From Chitinophaga sp. YR627 (GTDB taxonomy: Bacteria > Bacteroidota > Bacteroidia > Chitinophagales > Chitinophagaceae), in NCBI RefSeq assembly GCF_900114995.1, contig NZ_FOUX01000001.1:992001-1056000 (forward strand): a stretch of 64,000 nt of DNA, in the 5' to 3' direction. Under the pieces are notes generated by a model. The model saw nothing but the letters and a program-made list of their open reading frames with translations, ran no database searches and was not told the DNA's origin. The translations under genes and the position numbers were made by a program. This document shows, piece by piece, positions 42,461 through 50,435 of this stretch (positions are counted from its first letter, which is position 1; each line of letters opens with the position of its first letter).

Positions 42461-43462
42461 ATGAAAAATTATTATCTCATTTTAGGGAATGGTTTTACCC
42501 TTGATTTTCTTTCAAGTATCCCCCAAAATTCAATAAAAGGAAATATTGATGTTTCTAATTTATTCAAGAATGGCGAACTAGTCCCATGGCCCGGCAATAA
42601 TAGGCCCGGGTTTTTGTCCTATAGACATTGCCCTAATTTGTGGACTCTTGGAGCAAGGCCCAATATGGACAAAAAAGATTGTATTGAGTTGATTGAAGAT
42701 GTTATTACATGCGCAAATATTCTAAATAAGAATGCCAGAAGTTCGGATAACATATACATTAAGGCGTATAAAGAATTAGTTACTTACCTCAAGGCTCTTT
42801 TTATATACTACGACAAATTAATCGATGTCCCCAATACTGATGTTGCAAAGTGGGGATGGGCTAAATTTATTAAAGATCTTTATCAAAATTCAGAAGTAGA
42901 TAAAATTCATATTGTTACATTCAATTATGACATTTGGCTGGAACGTATATTGAAAAAGTTGAGCCTTGAGTTTTCCGTTTCAAACTTTGAGTCTGCCAAC
43001 AAAAAAATAATTATATACAAACCTCATGGCTCAATAAGCTTTTCTTATAAAACATCTCGGGTCCCCGAAGCTTTCGAGATAAACTACACCTCTGATTCAA
43101 ATGATGGTGAGGTAAAGGAATTTGAATTGACTTATGAAAATCTTTCGGCTCGTAACACAATTAATGCTATAATTCCGCCTGCGGGGGATTCAAGCAGACT
43201 TGATTTTAAATGGGCGAAGGAAATACGAGATGCAGCGAGAGATGTGGCAAGAAATCTGAATGAAACAGACGAGTTAATAGTATGCGGAATATCATACTGG
43301 CATGTGGACAGGCTGGAAATTGATTCGCTTTTAACAAGCGTCAATTCTAAGTTGGAAGACATAAAGATTATTAATCCCTATCCGCCGAAGGTATTTAATG
43401 CAATTATTACAACGCTGTTTGATAAGGTGATTTTCTTCAATGATTCAACTCCATTAACATAA
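42461..43462 (+). CDS. SIR2-like NAD-binding protein, putative defence effector
   Basis: 333 aa from the ATG at 42461 (an open frame extends to 42329). The SIR2-like Rossmann signature is visible: LILGNGFTLDF (residues 6-16), VTFNYDIWLERIL (152-164), IYKPHGSISFS (185-195) with the conserved His189, CGISYWHVDR (275-284), and IINPYP (303-308). In defence SIR2 proteins (ThsA, DSR, SIR2-APAZ) this fold cleaves NAD+ to halt infected cells. The rest is helical with no recognised sensor domain. It is followed after 4 bp by a DUF262 gene, with which it forms an operon. AT-rich codon use indicates horizontal transfer. Confidence 0.8.
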   Translation: MKNYYLILGNGFTLDFLSSIPQNSIKGNIDVSNLFKNGELVPWPGNNRPGFLSYRHCPNLWTLGARPNMDKKDCIELIEDVITCANILNKNARSSDNIYIKAYKELVTYLKALFIYYDKLIDVPNTDVAKWGWAKFIKDLYQNSEVDKIHIVTFNYDIWLERILKKLSLEFSVSNFESANKKIIIYKPHGSISFSYKTSRVPEAFEINYTSDSNDGEVKEFELTYENLSARNTINAIIPPAGDSSRLDFKWAKEIRDAARDVARNLNETDELIVCGISYWHVDRLEIDSLLTSVNSKLEDIKIINPYPPKVFNAIITTLFDKVIFFNDSTPLT

Positions 43463-43466
43463 TAAT

Positions 43467-44525
43467 ATGAATATATTAAATAGGAATAGTACAACTATTA
43501 ATATTGCTACATTTTGGGAGAATTTCCAGCTTGCAAAATACAACTTTGAGCCTCCATATCAGAGGCCCAGTGAAGTATGGAGTCAATCTAAGCAATCTTT
43601 TTTGATTGATACTATTTTGAAAAACTTCCCGATGCCTCCAATATTTCTACATCAACATATAGATGCATCAACAGGGAAAACGATGTATGACATAATTGAT
43701 GGAAAACAAAGATTAGGTGCTATTCTCGCTTTTATCAAGAATGAAATTGCTATCCCCGAAAATTTTAACTCAGACAATTTCGGAGATGATCGGCTAGATG
43801 GAATATTTTTTCGTGATTTGGAATCAAAAGATATTGCCGAATGGAAGAAGATTTTTTGGCGTTACGAATTGACTATAGAATACATTGATACAGATCAAAT
43901 TCAAATTGTTAACAATATATTTGACCGATTAAACCGAAATGGCGAACCTCTAACAAGACAGGAGCTACGAAATGCAAGATATCATAGTACTGAATTTTAT
44001 AAACTAATTAAAGAGCTGGTAAAACTTAGTGCATTTGATCCGTTTTTCAAGAAGATTCAATTAAATCGGCTCGAACATCATGAGATTGTCTCAGAACTTT
44101 TTTTAGCCTTGTTTAGAAATTCTGTGTTAGCCGGAGATAATCAAGATACGATAGATGAAGAGTATGAGTCTTGCGACAGGTCACCCGAATTCCAGAGTCA
44201 CATTGGTTCATATACTGATACATTTAAACATGTGTCAAACTATCTTAATGAGATAGGATTGGATTACGAAAGATTGAAAATTGACGGATTAAGCCATCTT
44301 TATGCTCTTTGGTATCTATCTTATATTTTTCATGAACAGAAAATTACAGTTCCAGATCTTAAGCCGAAGTTAGAGAGATTTTACTCGCATTATCGACAAG
44401 TTAATGCTACGGAAGAAATGAAACAGTATAAGGCATCTATGTCGTCAAATACGAAATCAAAGTCTAGTAGAAGTAGAAGAATTAATTCGCTCTTAAAATA
44501 TTTGGCAGTTAATCTAGAATTTTAA
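43467..44525 (+). CDS. DUF262 (ParB/GmrS-like) protein
   Basis: 352 aa. The DUF262 fold is identified by FEPPYQRPSEVWSQSKQSFL (residues 28-47), IIDGKQRLGAILAFI (76-90; the usual DGQQR is DGKQR here), and NIFDRLNRNGEPLTRQELRN (~145-164). DUF262 is the ParB-like nuclease/NTP-binding half of GmrSD type IV restriction enzymes. The HNH DUF1524 half is absent; the C-terminus ends in a basic Ser-rich segment (SSNTKSKSSRSRRINSLLKY). It probably acts with the SIR2-like protein 4 bp upstream, as sensor or activator. Confidence 0.85.
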   Translation: MNILNRNSTTINIATFWENFQLAKYNFEPPYQRPSEVWSQSKQSFLIDTILKNFPMPPIFLHQHIDASTGKTMYDIIDGKQRLGAILAFIKNEIAIPENFNSDNFGDDRLDGIFFRDLESKDIAEWKKIFWRYELTIEYIDTDQIQIVNNIFDRLNRNGEPLTRQELRNARYHSTEFYKLIKELVKLSAFDPFFKKIQLNRLEHHEIVSELFLALFRNSVLAGDNQDTIDEEYESCDRSPEFQSHIGSYTDTFKHVSNYLNEIGLDYERLKIDGLSHLYALWYLSYIFHEQKITVPDLKPKLERFYSHYRQVNATEEMKQYKASMSSNTKSKSSRSRRINSLLKYLAVNLEF

Positions 44526-44782
44526 AACTAAACGGAACATCTTCCTCGAAATTGACTGAAGCACCTTATTATAATCCATTCGCATATAGAAGAAGCAAAA
44601 GGGATATATAATGAATGGTAGCAGGCGTGAAAATAAACTGTGTAAATAAAACTATAATCCCCTGGCGGATGACGACTGAGTTAATTTTCCGATTAGAAAT
44701 TTTAGTAACATTTTTTTGCATAGCAAGGGTGAAGCCTCGAACTTTATTATATTATTTTAACGCCGTTGTGATGATACGTTGA
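44526..44782. other. AT-rich non-coding tail of the island
   Basis: No ORF, terminator or integrase remnant is seen. The AT-rich composition matches the preceding two genes, so the island probably reaches up to the tRNA-like remnant. Confidence 0.4.
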
Positions 44783-44836
44783 TAAATTTGTGAATTCCTG
44801 CGTAATCTGGTTCGAGTTTCCGACCCCTGGAATCAC
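44783..44836 (+). pseudogene. tRNA-like remnant with promoter box
   Basis: TAAATTTG (44783-44790) fits a -7 box. It is followed by GAATTCC (acceptor-like), then CTGGTTCGAGTTTCCG (T-arm-like) and CTGGAATCA, whose last bases would pair with GATTCC and leave an A discriminator as in the tRNA-Lys gene. D and anticodon arms are missing. A strong terminator follows, as after real tRNA genes. It may be a displaced 3' end left by integration at tRNA-Lys, or an independent decayed tRNA. Confidence 0.45.
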
Positions 44837-44858
44837 AACATAACAATCAAAGAATATT

Positions 44859-44895
44859 AAAGCCGCTTAAATCGCAGTATTTAAGCGGCTTTTTT
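44859..44895. terminator. Bidirectional terminator after the tRNA-like remnant
   Basis: AAAGCCGCTTAAAT-CGCAGT-ATTTAAGCGGCTTT, perfect 14-bp stem with A and T runs on either side. Confidence 0.9.
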
Positions 44896-45069
44896 GTTTT
44901 TACCAGCAAAAGGTAAATCATACAATGCTATATAGTGAATGCATGATGGTAGATCGATGATTTGACTGACGGGCGGTTGTTTTATTCCAAGATACCGGGT
45001 CAAGCCTAGCATCCCGGCGAAGGGGCCATGACTACCACTTAAAGTAACATTATCGCCGCTTCGATTTGA
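44881..45069 (-). pseudogene. Possible decayed KOW/NusG-like C-terminal remnant
   Basis: On the minus strand 62 codons read SNRSGDNVTLSGSHGPFAGM, LGLTRYLGIKQPPVSQIIDL, PSCIHYIALYDLPFAGKNKK-AA, ending in a stop inside the terminator hairpin. GD.V...GPFAGM.G recalls the KOW motif of NusG/UpxY antiterminators, but the rest is not convincing and a stop codon (45070-45072) cuts it off upstream. It is probably a fragment; family assignment is weak. Confidence 0.25.
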
Positions 45070-45202
45070 TTACCCCTTTATGCTAACACGCCACATCATC
45101 CTGACCTGGGACAAGATATTGGACATGCAAAGCCATCATACAAAATACAAGGGAGAGCCTGAGATGAACTCAGAATGACGATTGTATCAAAAAAACGGCA
45201 TA

Positions 45203-45234
45203 AAAAAAGCGCAGCTCTTGCTGCGCCTTTTCAT
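45203..45234. terminator. Hairpin with A and T flanks
   Basis: AAAAAGCGCAG-CTCTTG-CTGCGCCTTTT. It can serve as terminator for the lipoprotein gene (minus) or for read-through from the island. Confidence 0.7.
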
Positions 45235-45316
45235 ATTGTGATTACTCAAACTTGCCATTCCGCTTAAGGTCGGCAAGACTCAAAAATTCAATTTTTTTTT
45301 TCGTTACTTCTGCCAC

Positions 45317-45604
45317 TCAAACTAATCCATTTACAACAAGTGAATCGCCTTTACAATCAGACGAACATCCACCGACAGCATAGTCATATTTACCTAAATA
45401 CCTCTTAAAATGCGTTGAATCGGTAACGTACGCAGACAGCAAATCTCCTCCAAACGCCCCACTACCAAAAACTCTATAGTATTCCATATAAATATGGTCA
45501 CAAACTATTCTGCTACCTTTGAAGTCCTTTTTGCTATAACGGTCAACCCCTTCACATCCACAAAACAGTAAAAACATCGAAATATAAAAAGAGAATTTCT
45601 TCAT
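45317..45604 (-). CDS. Small lipoprotein, unknown
   Basis: 95 aa with a lipoprotein signal (MKKFSFYISMFLLFCGC, cysteine at 15 or 17). The mature part is ~78 aa and has several further cysteines (CDH, GGCSSDCKGD). I do not recognise a family. It is the last gene on this strand after the Rhs toxin/immunity pair and could be a second immunity protein or an unrelated lipoprotein. Codons look normal. Confidence 0.65.
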   Translation of the reverse strand: MKKFSFYISMFLLFCGCEGVDRYSKKDFKGSRIVCDHIYMEYYRVFGSGAFGGDLLSAYVTDSTHFKRYLGKYDYAVGGCSSDCKGDSLVVNGLV

Positions 45605-45813
45605 ATAAGTATATCATTTAGCTAAAAAGTACATAACATTTATATAAATATTTTACAATATCTCTGACTTGGATTGATTTGTGTATGCCTTTAAGAGCAA
45701 AGGCAAAACTGATTTTAGCCTACGTTTAATAAGAGAGGTAGGGAATTTACCGCTCCTTCTCTTTTAATGTTTATAAAAATCTTGTCCGAGCGGAGTGAAA
45801 ATTGAGTGAACAG

Positions 45814-45835
45814 AGGCGAAGTAGAAGCTTCGCCT
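45814..45835 (-). terminator. Hairpin after the immunity gene
   Basis: AGGCGAAG / CTTCGCCT with a 6-nt loop, 15 bp past the immunity stop. No long T tract follows. The rest of 45605-45849 shows no gene. Confidence 0.45.
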
Positions 45836-45849
45836 GCTGGTTACAAAGA

Positions 45850-46125
45850 TTACCCGCGAACTCCATCTTCATAATGGAAATGTTCCTGCCCCGCAGTCGT
45901 AAATTTTCCAATGAATTCTGGACTTTGATGTTCGTCCTTCTTAGGTTGGAATAATTCATTCTTAATGGCCCAATCATAACATCCAATGTCAATAGGATAC
46001 TCTGTTAGCACGCCAGTCAACTTATGCAAGAAAATCCATTCCTCCGCTAATTTCACTTCTGTAAACACACCACTAGAGAATTTACCATTTATTCCATGAA
46101 ATATCCAAATTGAGTCAGTCTTCAT
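45850..46125 (-). CDS. DUF7710-like immunity protein for the Rhs toxin
   Basis: 91 aa from the ATG at 46125, one base after the Rhs stop codon (46127-46129). The sequence DSIWIFHGINGKFSSGVFTE, KLTGVLTEYPIDIGCYDWAI, and the end SPEFIGKFTTAGQEHFHYED match my memory of small DUF7710 proteins that accompany polymorphic toxins. No signal peptide, so it neutralises the toxin in the cytoplasm if the assignment is right. Position directly after an Rhs gene with a unique C-terminus is the strongest evidence. Confidence 0.75.
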   Translation of the reverse strand: MKTDSIWIFHGINGKFSSGVFTEVKLAEEWIFLHKLTGVLTEYPIDIGCYDWAIKNELFQPKKDEHQSPEFIGKFTTAGQEHFHYEDGVRG

Positions 46126-46126
46126 A

Positions 46127-49100
46127 TTATTGTCTATTATAGTTAAACCATTTACCAATTTGCTTGATTGCTTTTCTTATGTCAGTTTTAAAATTGTTGA
46201 CAAAAGCCTGCTGTTCTGGTGTTAGCTTGGGACTGCCAGGCACAGGTTTGCCATTTTGACCGACTTTTGCTTCTTTACCGCCGCCAACAATATGTACGTG
46301 TGGCGGACCATGATCGCCACTTCGAGTATAATGTACTGCTTCAATTTTACCCTCTTGAGCTATCGTTTTCGGTGGCAATGTTGGTTCTGTGATCTTACCG
46401 CCAAGTTTGGTATTTGGCATTGATCCTTCTCCTCTCGTAGTGGCTATTCCGACAACTATAGCTTCCTGGAGAATTTGACCGGGACTGTTGTTCTTCGAAT
46501 TAAATCTGTTTGCAATGAAGTTGTCAATTGCATTAAAACCAAAAAAGTTAAACACAAAATGAGAAAAATCCATTTCTGCAGCACCAACCGGATCTTGTTT
46601 CCAATCGTCTTCCGTAGCATTAATAATAAGCCCGGTCTGATCACCATCTTTATTTAGCTTTTTCTCTACCCAAATATTACTAGGAGTAATACTAGAGTCC
46701 CCAAGCAAATCCGAATATCGGATAGGATTGTTATACATAGATGCATAAGTTGACCACATTTCCATCGATTCCGTTTTAGGATCAACCTGCGACCATCTTC
46801 CTATCTGTGGATCTAACGTTCGGTAAAAAGCATCGTACTGATTAAGATCCAGATCAACAGTATGTTCAATTCCATTGAACTCCTTTCTGTTCTTAGCATA
46901 ATTCACTCCCTTCAACGCATTAGTACTAATCCCCGTCATCGTCAATCCAAACGGATAATAATGCGTTTCCTCCAATAATGGTCCGCTAGCTACTCCCAAA
47001 ATTACATTATCAAAGAACACATCCTGCTGGCTTTCATTGCTCGTGTACACATATAGAAATCCACTTTTAGCGACCGCCATCTTATCCACACCAAGCTCCT
47101 GTAGCTCATCCGGATCAGCTTTCACCTGTCTAACGCCACTATTATCCTCCACTAATTTAAAATCATCATCGAACAAAACAAAGTTTAAATAGGCTTTTGG
47201 GCGATCAGATTGCCCATTTTCCTGATTCTTCTCCTTTAGGCGTTGATAATCATTGTTATAGAAATCGGTATTAAAAGGCGTATTATTAGCCACAACTTCC
47301 GATGCATGCATGTCCCCCTCAGCACTACTACCCCCAAATGCCTGCACTAAATTGGCCAGCATATCCTTCACAAGGGCCTTTGCATTATTGTCTGTCGGCC
47401 CTTGCGATTTGTAGAAAGCCCGTGCATTGATCTGCACGGTATCTCCAGCCATTACACGCAATACTAAAGAAGGTCCAATCTTCTTTCCTCCACTTTTCCC
47501 GTTCAGGCGTGCCACAAATTGATTTTCCTCTGTAGTCTGGTCTTCCGGATAGCCTGATGGCTTTTCCACACGGCTTTCCTCAATATTGCTAAACAAAGCT
47601 ACTTCTTCAGGCGCATTTTCTGTCTCCATAGTGGCCGCGTACATGGTAAGATCAGTCTGATCTGTCAGCACCGTTCTTACATTACCCAAATGATCCTTCT
47701 CAAAATAGTCATAAGCATACTGAACTGGCTGACCAGTCTTGTAAACCGGGCGGATGCGTCCTTCCTCATGGCTGATCAATTCCATACTATCCTGCCTGTA
47801 CACAAACATTCCTGCATAATCAGTTACCGTCGTCTTAGGCGTACTACCCGTATTGTCTACAACCGTTTTGCTCAATTTATTGCCAGTAGCGTCATACTGA
47901 TAGGTAATTGTACCCTTACCGGTAATCGCAATCGTAGTAGGCAGGTTCAAATGGTTATAGCTAATGGATCCAATCCGCTTATTTAAATCCGCAATCAAAT
48001 TCCCATTCGCATCATAGGTATAGTCAGTTGCGCCTGTATTGCCATCTATAAAATCGCCCAGCATCGCAGCTTTAGTTATTGAGGAATCGATGTCACGAAC
48101 TCCGGCTAACTTGTTGCTATTTGCTGCATAAGAATAAATAAGGCTATCTATCGTTTTGCTAGTAGTACCCACCATTCCCTTCTGTAACATGGTTTTGATA
48201 TTGCCATTGGCGTCATAACTCAGATTGCTAACAGAAAAGTTCTTTTTGTCCTGTGCCCAGCTACCTCCGTTTTTCTGGGTGAAATACGCGCCAGTCAGAC
48301 GGTTAGCCCGATCATAATTATAACCATATGCCCAGGCGCTATCCGCACGCGTCTTCCATTTTACACCCGCTATATTGCCATTATACTGTGCCGAATCAAA
48401 TCCATAATCATAGCTCAGCTCCTGACCAAACCAATTCGAAGTACTGTTGCTACTGTTTACAAAGTTTTTGTTGATACCCTGCAACCATCCACGGACGTTG
48501 TAAGTATAGTTCAGGCTATCCAGGACTGCTCCGGAGGAGCTTACCCCCAAACGCTTCAATCGCAGCTGCCCAAGTTCATCATAGCTATTGGAGGCGATCA
48601 GTTTTTCCTGGCTCAGATCATCATTTAATCGCTTCCTGATGGTTAGCAACCGCCCGCCATGATCATAGGTCATGGAGGTTAGCATGGTGCTTTGTGGGAT
48701 GCCGCTCTTAGGGTTCTGATGGCGTAAATAAGTACTCAAAACCAGTCCCTTAAAGCTATACAGTGTGCTCAGCACATCCTTTCCGCCAAGATTATTTTCG
48801 CTCACAACCTGTATGGCTCTGCCCTTATCGTTATAATAAGTCGTAGTGGTCAACCATTTGTCTGTGCCAAGTACCCTTACCTTGAGTCCCGTAATAAGCC
48901 CGGTAGTTACATTGGTAACCGGAAGCCGTTCGGGATATAACGTATCTGCTGCCAGCAATTTTCCCGTGTCGATTCCTGAAAAAGCCAGCTTACCGGAATA
49001 ATTGTAATTGTCATAAAACGTGTAAGTCAACGGTGTTAAAGCCGATGCCGGAATATTGGGCAGCGGATTACTTGCAGTAATGATCGTGGTATCTCCTTTG

Positions 49101-50425
49101 GCCGTATTGTCAATTTTGGTATCCGTATCACCTGATGAATTGGTATCAAAACCATCCAGGAAACTGATGCTGTTTGTAGCAACATACAAAGGACTGCCAT
49201 CATGACTGTATAAAGCCAGATCAGCTTTTGCCGGAGCAGTATATGATATCGACTGAGACGCAGTGGCCGTATTCATGCTTGCTTGTAAAGCCTCTCTGGT
49301 TGATGTTCCCTTATAAATGGCCGTCATCGTTGGCCGGTTCAAATCATCATAAAAGGTAACGAGCCATTCCATTGGAGATTTAGCCCGTTGTACAGAGTCC
49401 TGTGTAAACACCAGCCTGTCCCGCACATCATACACCATAAAAACCCGTCCAGCTCCTGGCATCCTTTTAACCGCCATCCGTTGCTTTATATCATACTCAT
49501 ATTGAAAACACAACTCATTGGCTATGGCCGCACTAATCGTCCAGCTGCCCTTAATGGCATCTACTGCCAGTGGCGGGATCACAAAACGAAGGTTCCCTAG
49601 ATCATCATAAACATAATAGGTACACAACCAACCCATATGTCCGATACCAGGGCTATTGGCGATCTGAACTTTTTTCAATAAGGTCAATCCATCCTTACCC
49701 TTGTATTCAATTACCTGGCTGCCATGTTCATCAATGCTTACATTTTTCTGCAGTTGTCCTGCACCATAATTGGAAGCACTTGCAGGCAAAGTAGTACCCA
49801 TGTTCCATATCCGAACAGAGTCATTTACTGTATTCACCAAATATTGAGTCTCAACCGCCCTGGTCGCCCAACTGTTACCAGGAGCATAACCCTTTAGTGG
49901 ACGGTTCAGTGGCGATGATTCAAATTGAGTACGGCTGTAAAAAACACTGTCACCTGCAACCCCAGGATTGAGTACCCCATTCTTGTAAAAATCGCGTTGA
50001 GCAGAAAATGGAGCCGTTTTAAACTTTCCATCGCTAGCCGTCTGCTGCACATAAGGGAGGTATTTAAACTCCTCCCTGCCATATTGATCATACACTACCG
50101 GTATCACCACATCCCTGCCATTGGGACTTGTTGCTTTCGAAACAGTTTGCAAAGGCCTACCCAAACCATCCACATACTGAGTGGTCTGCTTTACTTCCCT
50201 TACGGTTCTGGAAGGGGACAGGACAGTGGCCGTATCTGTCAAAGGTCTGTCCGGCTCCCATGTACGTACGTAATTGATGGAGTTAGTCGTATAGGGTACC
50301 GGCAAGGTTGCCGGAGTTGCGGTTGGCCGTGCTGTACTTGCTGGATTATTTTGAGCAAAGACAGCACTAGTAGATAGCCAACCTACCATCAATACTCCAC
50401 TAAATAAAAAGTATTTAAAATTCAT
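46127..50425 (-). CDS. Rhs-family polymorphic toxin (DUF6443, DUF4160-like C-terminus)
   Basis: 1432 aa with a signal peptide (ending VFAQ). A DUF6443 region follows (residues ~35-170, for example QTTQYVDGLGRPLQTVSKAT), then a series of YD/Rhs repeats (YDANGNLIADLNKRIGSISY, YQYDATGNKLSKTVVDN). The Rhs core ends near residue 1243 with NRKEFNGIEH, YDAFYRTLDPQIGRWSQVDP and YSDLLGD. The last ~190 aa are the variable toxin tip; its end (GDHGPPHVHIVGGGKEAKVG, from about residue 1370) resembles DUF4160, whose His-rich PPHxH pattern suggests a metal site. The Rhs shell probably encloses and delivers the toxin. Immunity gene adjacent; secretion route unknown. Confidence 0.9.
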   Translation of the reverse strand: MNFKYFLFSGVLMVGWLSTSAVFAQNNPASTARPTATPATLPVPYTTNSINYVRTWEPDRPLTDTATVLSPSRTVREVKQTTQYVDGLGRPLQTVSKATSPNGRDVVIPVVYDQYGREEFKYLPYVQQTASDGKFKTAPFSAQRDFYKNGVLNPGVAGDSVFYSRTQFESSPLNRPLKGYAPGNSWATRAVETQYLVNTVNDSVRIWNMGTTLPASASNYGAGQLQKNVSIDEHGSQVIEYKGKDGLTLLKKVQIANSPGIGHMGWLCTYYVYDDLGNLRFVIPPLAVDAIKGSWTISAAIANELCFQYEYDIKQRMAVKRMPGAGRVFMVYDVRDRLVFTQDSVQRAKSPMEWLVTFYDDLNRPTMTAIYKGTSTREALQASMNTATASQSISYTAPAKADLALYSHDGSPLYVATNSISFLDGFDTNSSGDTDTKIDNTAKGDTTIITASNPLPNIPASALTPLTYTFYDNYNYSGKLAFSGIDTGKLLAADTLYPERLPVTNVTTGLITGLKVRVLGTDKWLTTTTYYNDKGRAIQVVSENNLGGKDVLSTLYSFKGLVLSTYLRHQNPKSGIPQSTMLTSMTYDHGGRLLTIRKRLNDDLSQEKLIASNSYDELGQLRLKRLGVSSSGAVLDSLNYTYNVRGWLQGINKNFVNSSNSTSNWFGQELSYDYGFDSAQYNGNIAGVKWKTRADSAWAYGYNYDRANRLTGAYFTQKNGGSWAQDKKNFSVSNLSYDANGNIKTMLQKGMVGTTSKTIDSLIYSYAANSNKLAGVRDIDSSITKAAMLGDFIDGNTGATDYTYDANGNLIADLNKRIGSISYNHLNLPTTIAITGKGTITYQYDATGNKLSKTVVDNTGSTPKTTVTDYAGMFVYRQDSMELISHEEGRIRPVYKTGQPVQYAYDYFEKDHLGNVRTVLTDQTDLTMYAATMETENAPEEVALFSNIEESRVEKPSGYPEDQTTEENQFVARLNGKSGGKKIGPSLVLRVMAGDTVQINARAFYKSQGPTDNNAKALVKDMLANLVQAFGGSSAEGDMHASEVVANNTPFNTDFYNNDYQRLKEKNQENGQSDRPKAYLNFVLFDDDFKLVEDNSGVRQVKADPDELQELGVDKMAVAKSGFLYVYTSNESQQDVFFDNVILGVASGPLLEETHYYPFGLTMTGISTNALKGVNYAKNRKEFNGIEHTVDLDLNQYDAFYRTLDPQIGRWSQVDPKTESMEMWSTYASMYNNPIRYSDLLGDSSITPSNIWVEKKLNKDGDQTGLIINATEDDWKQDPVGAAEMDFSHFVFNFFGFNAIDNFIANRFNSKNNSPGQILQEAIVVGIATTRGEGSMPNTKLGGKITEPTLPPKTIAQEGKIEAVHYTRSGDHGPPHVHIVGGGKEAKVGQNGKPVPGSPKLTPEQQAFVNNFKTDIRKAIKQIGKWFNYNRQ

Positions 50426-50435
50426 AGGTTTCAGT

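Noticed and set aside
42121..44836. Complete integrative element
   Set aside because: No integrase, excisionase or clear long att repeats are found; only a tRNA neighbour and tRNA-like remnant.
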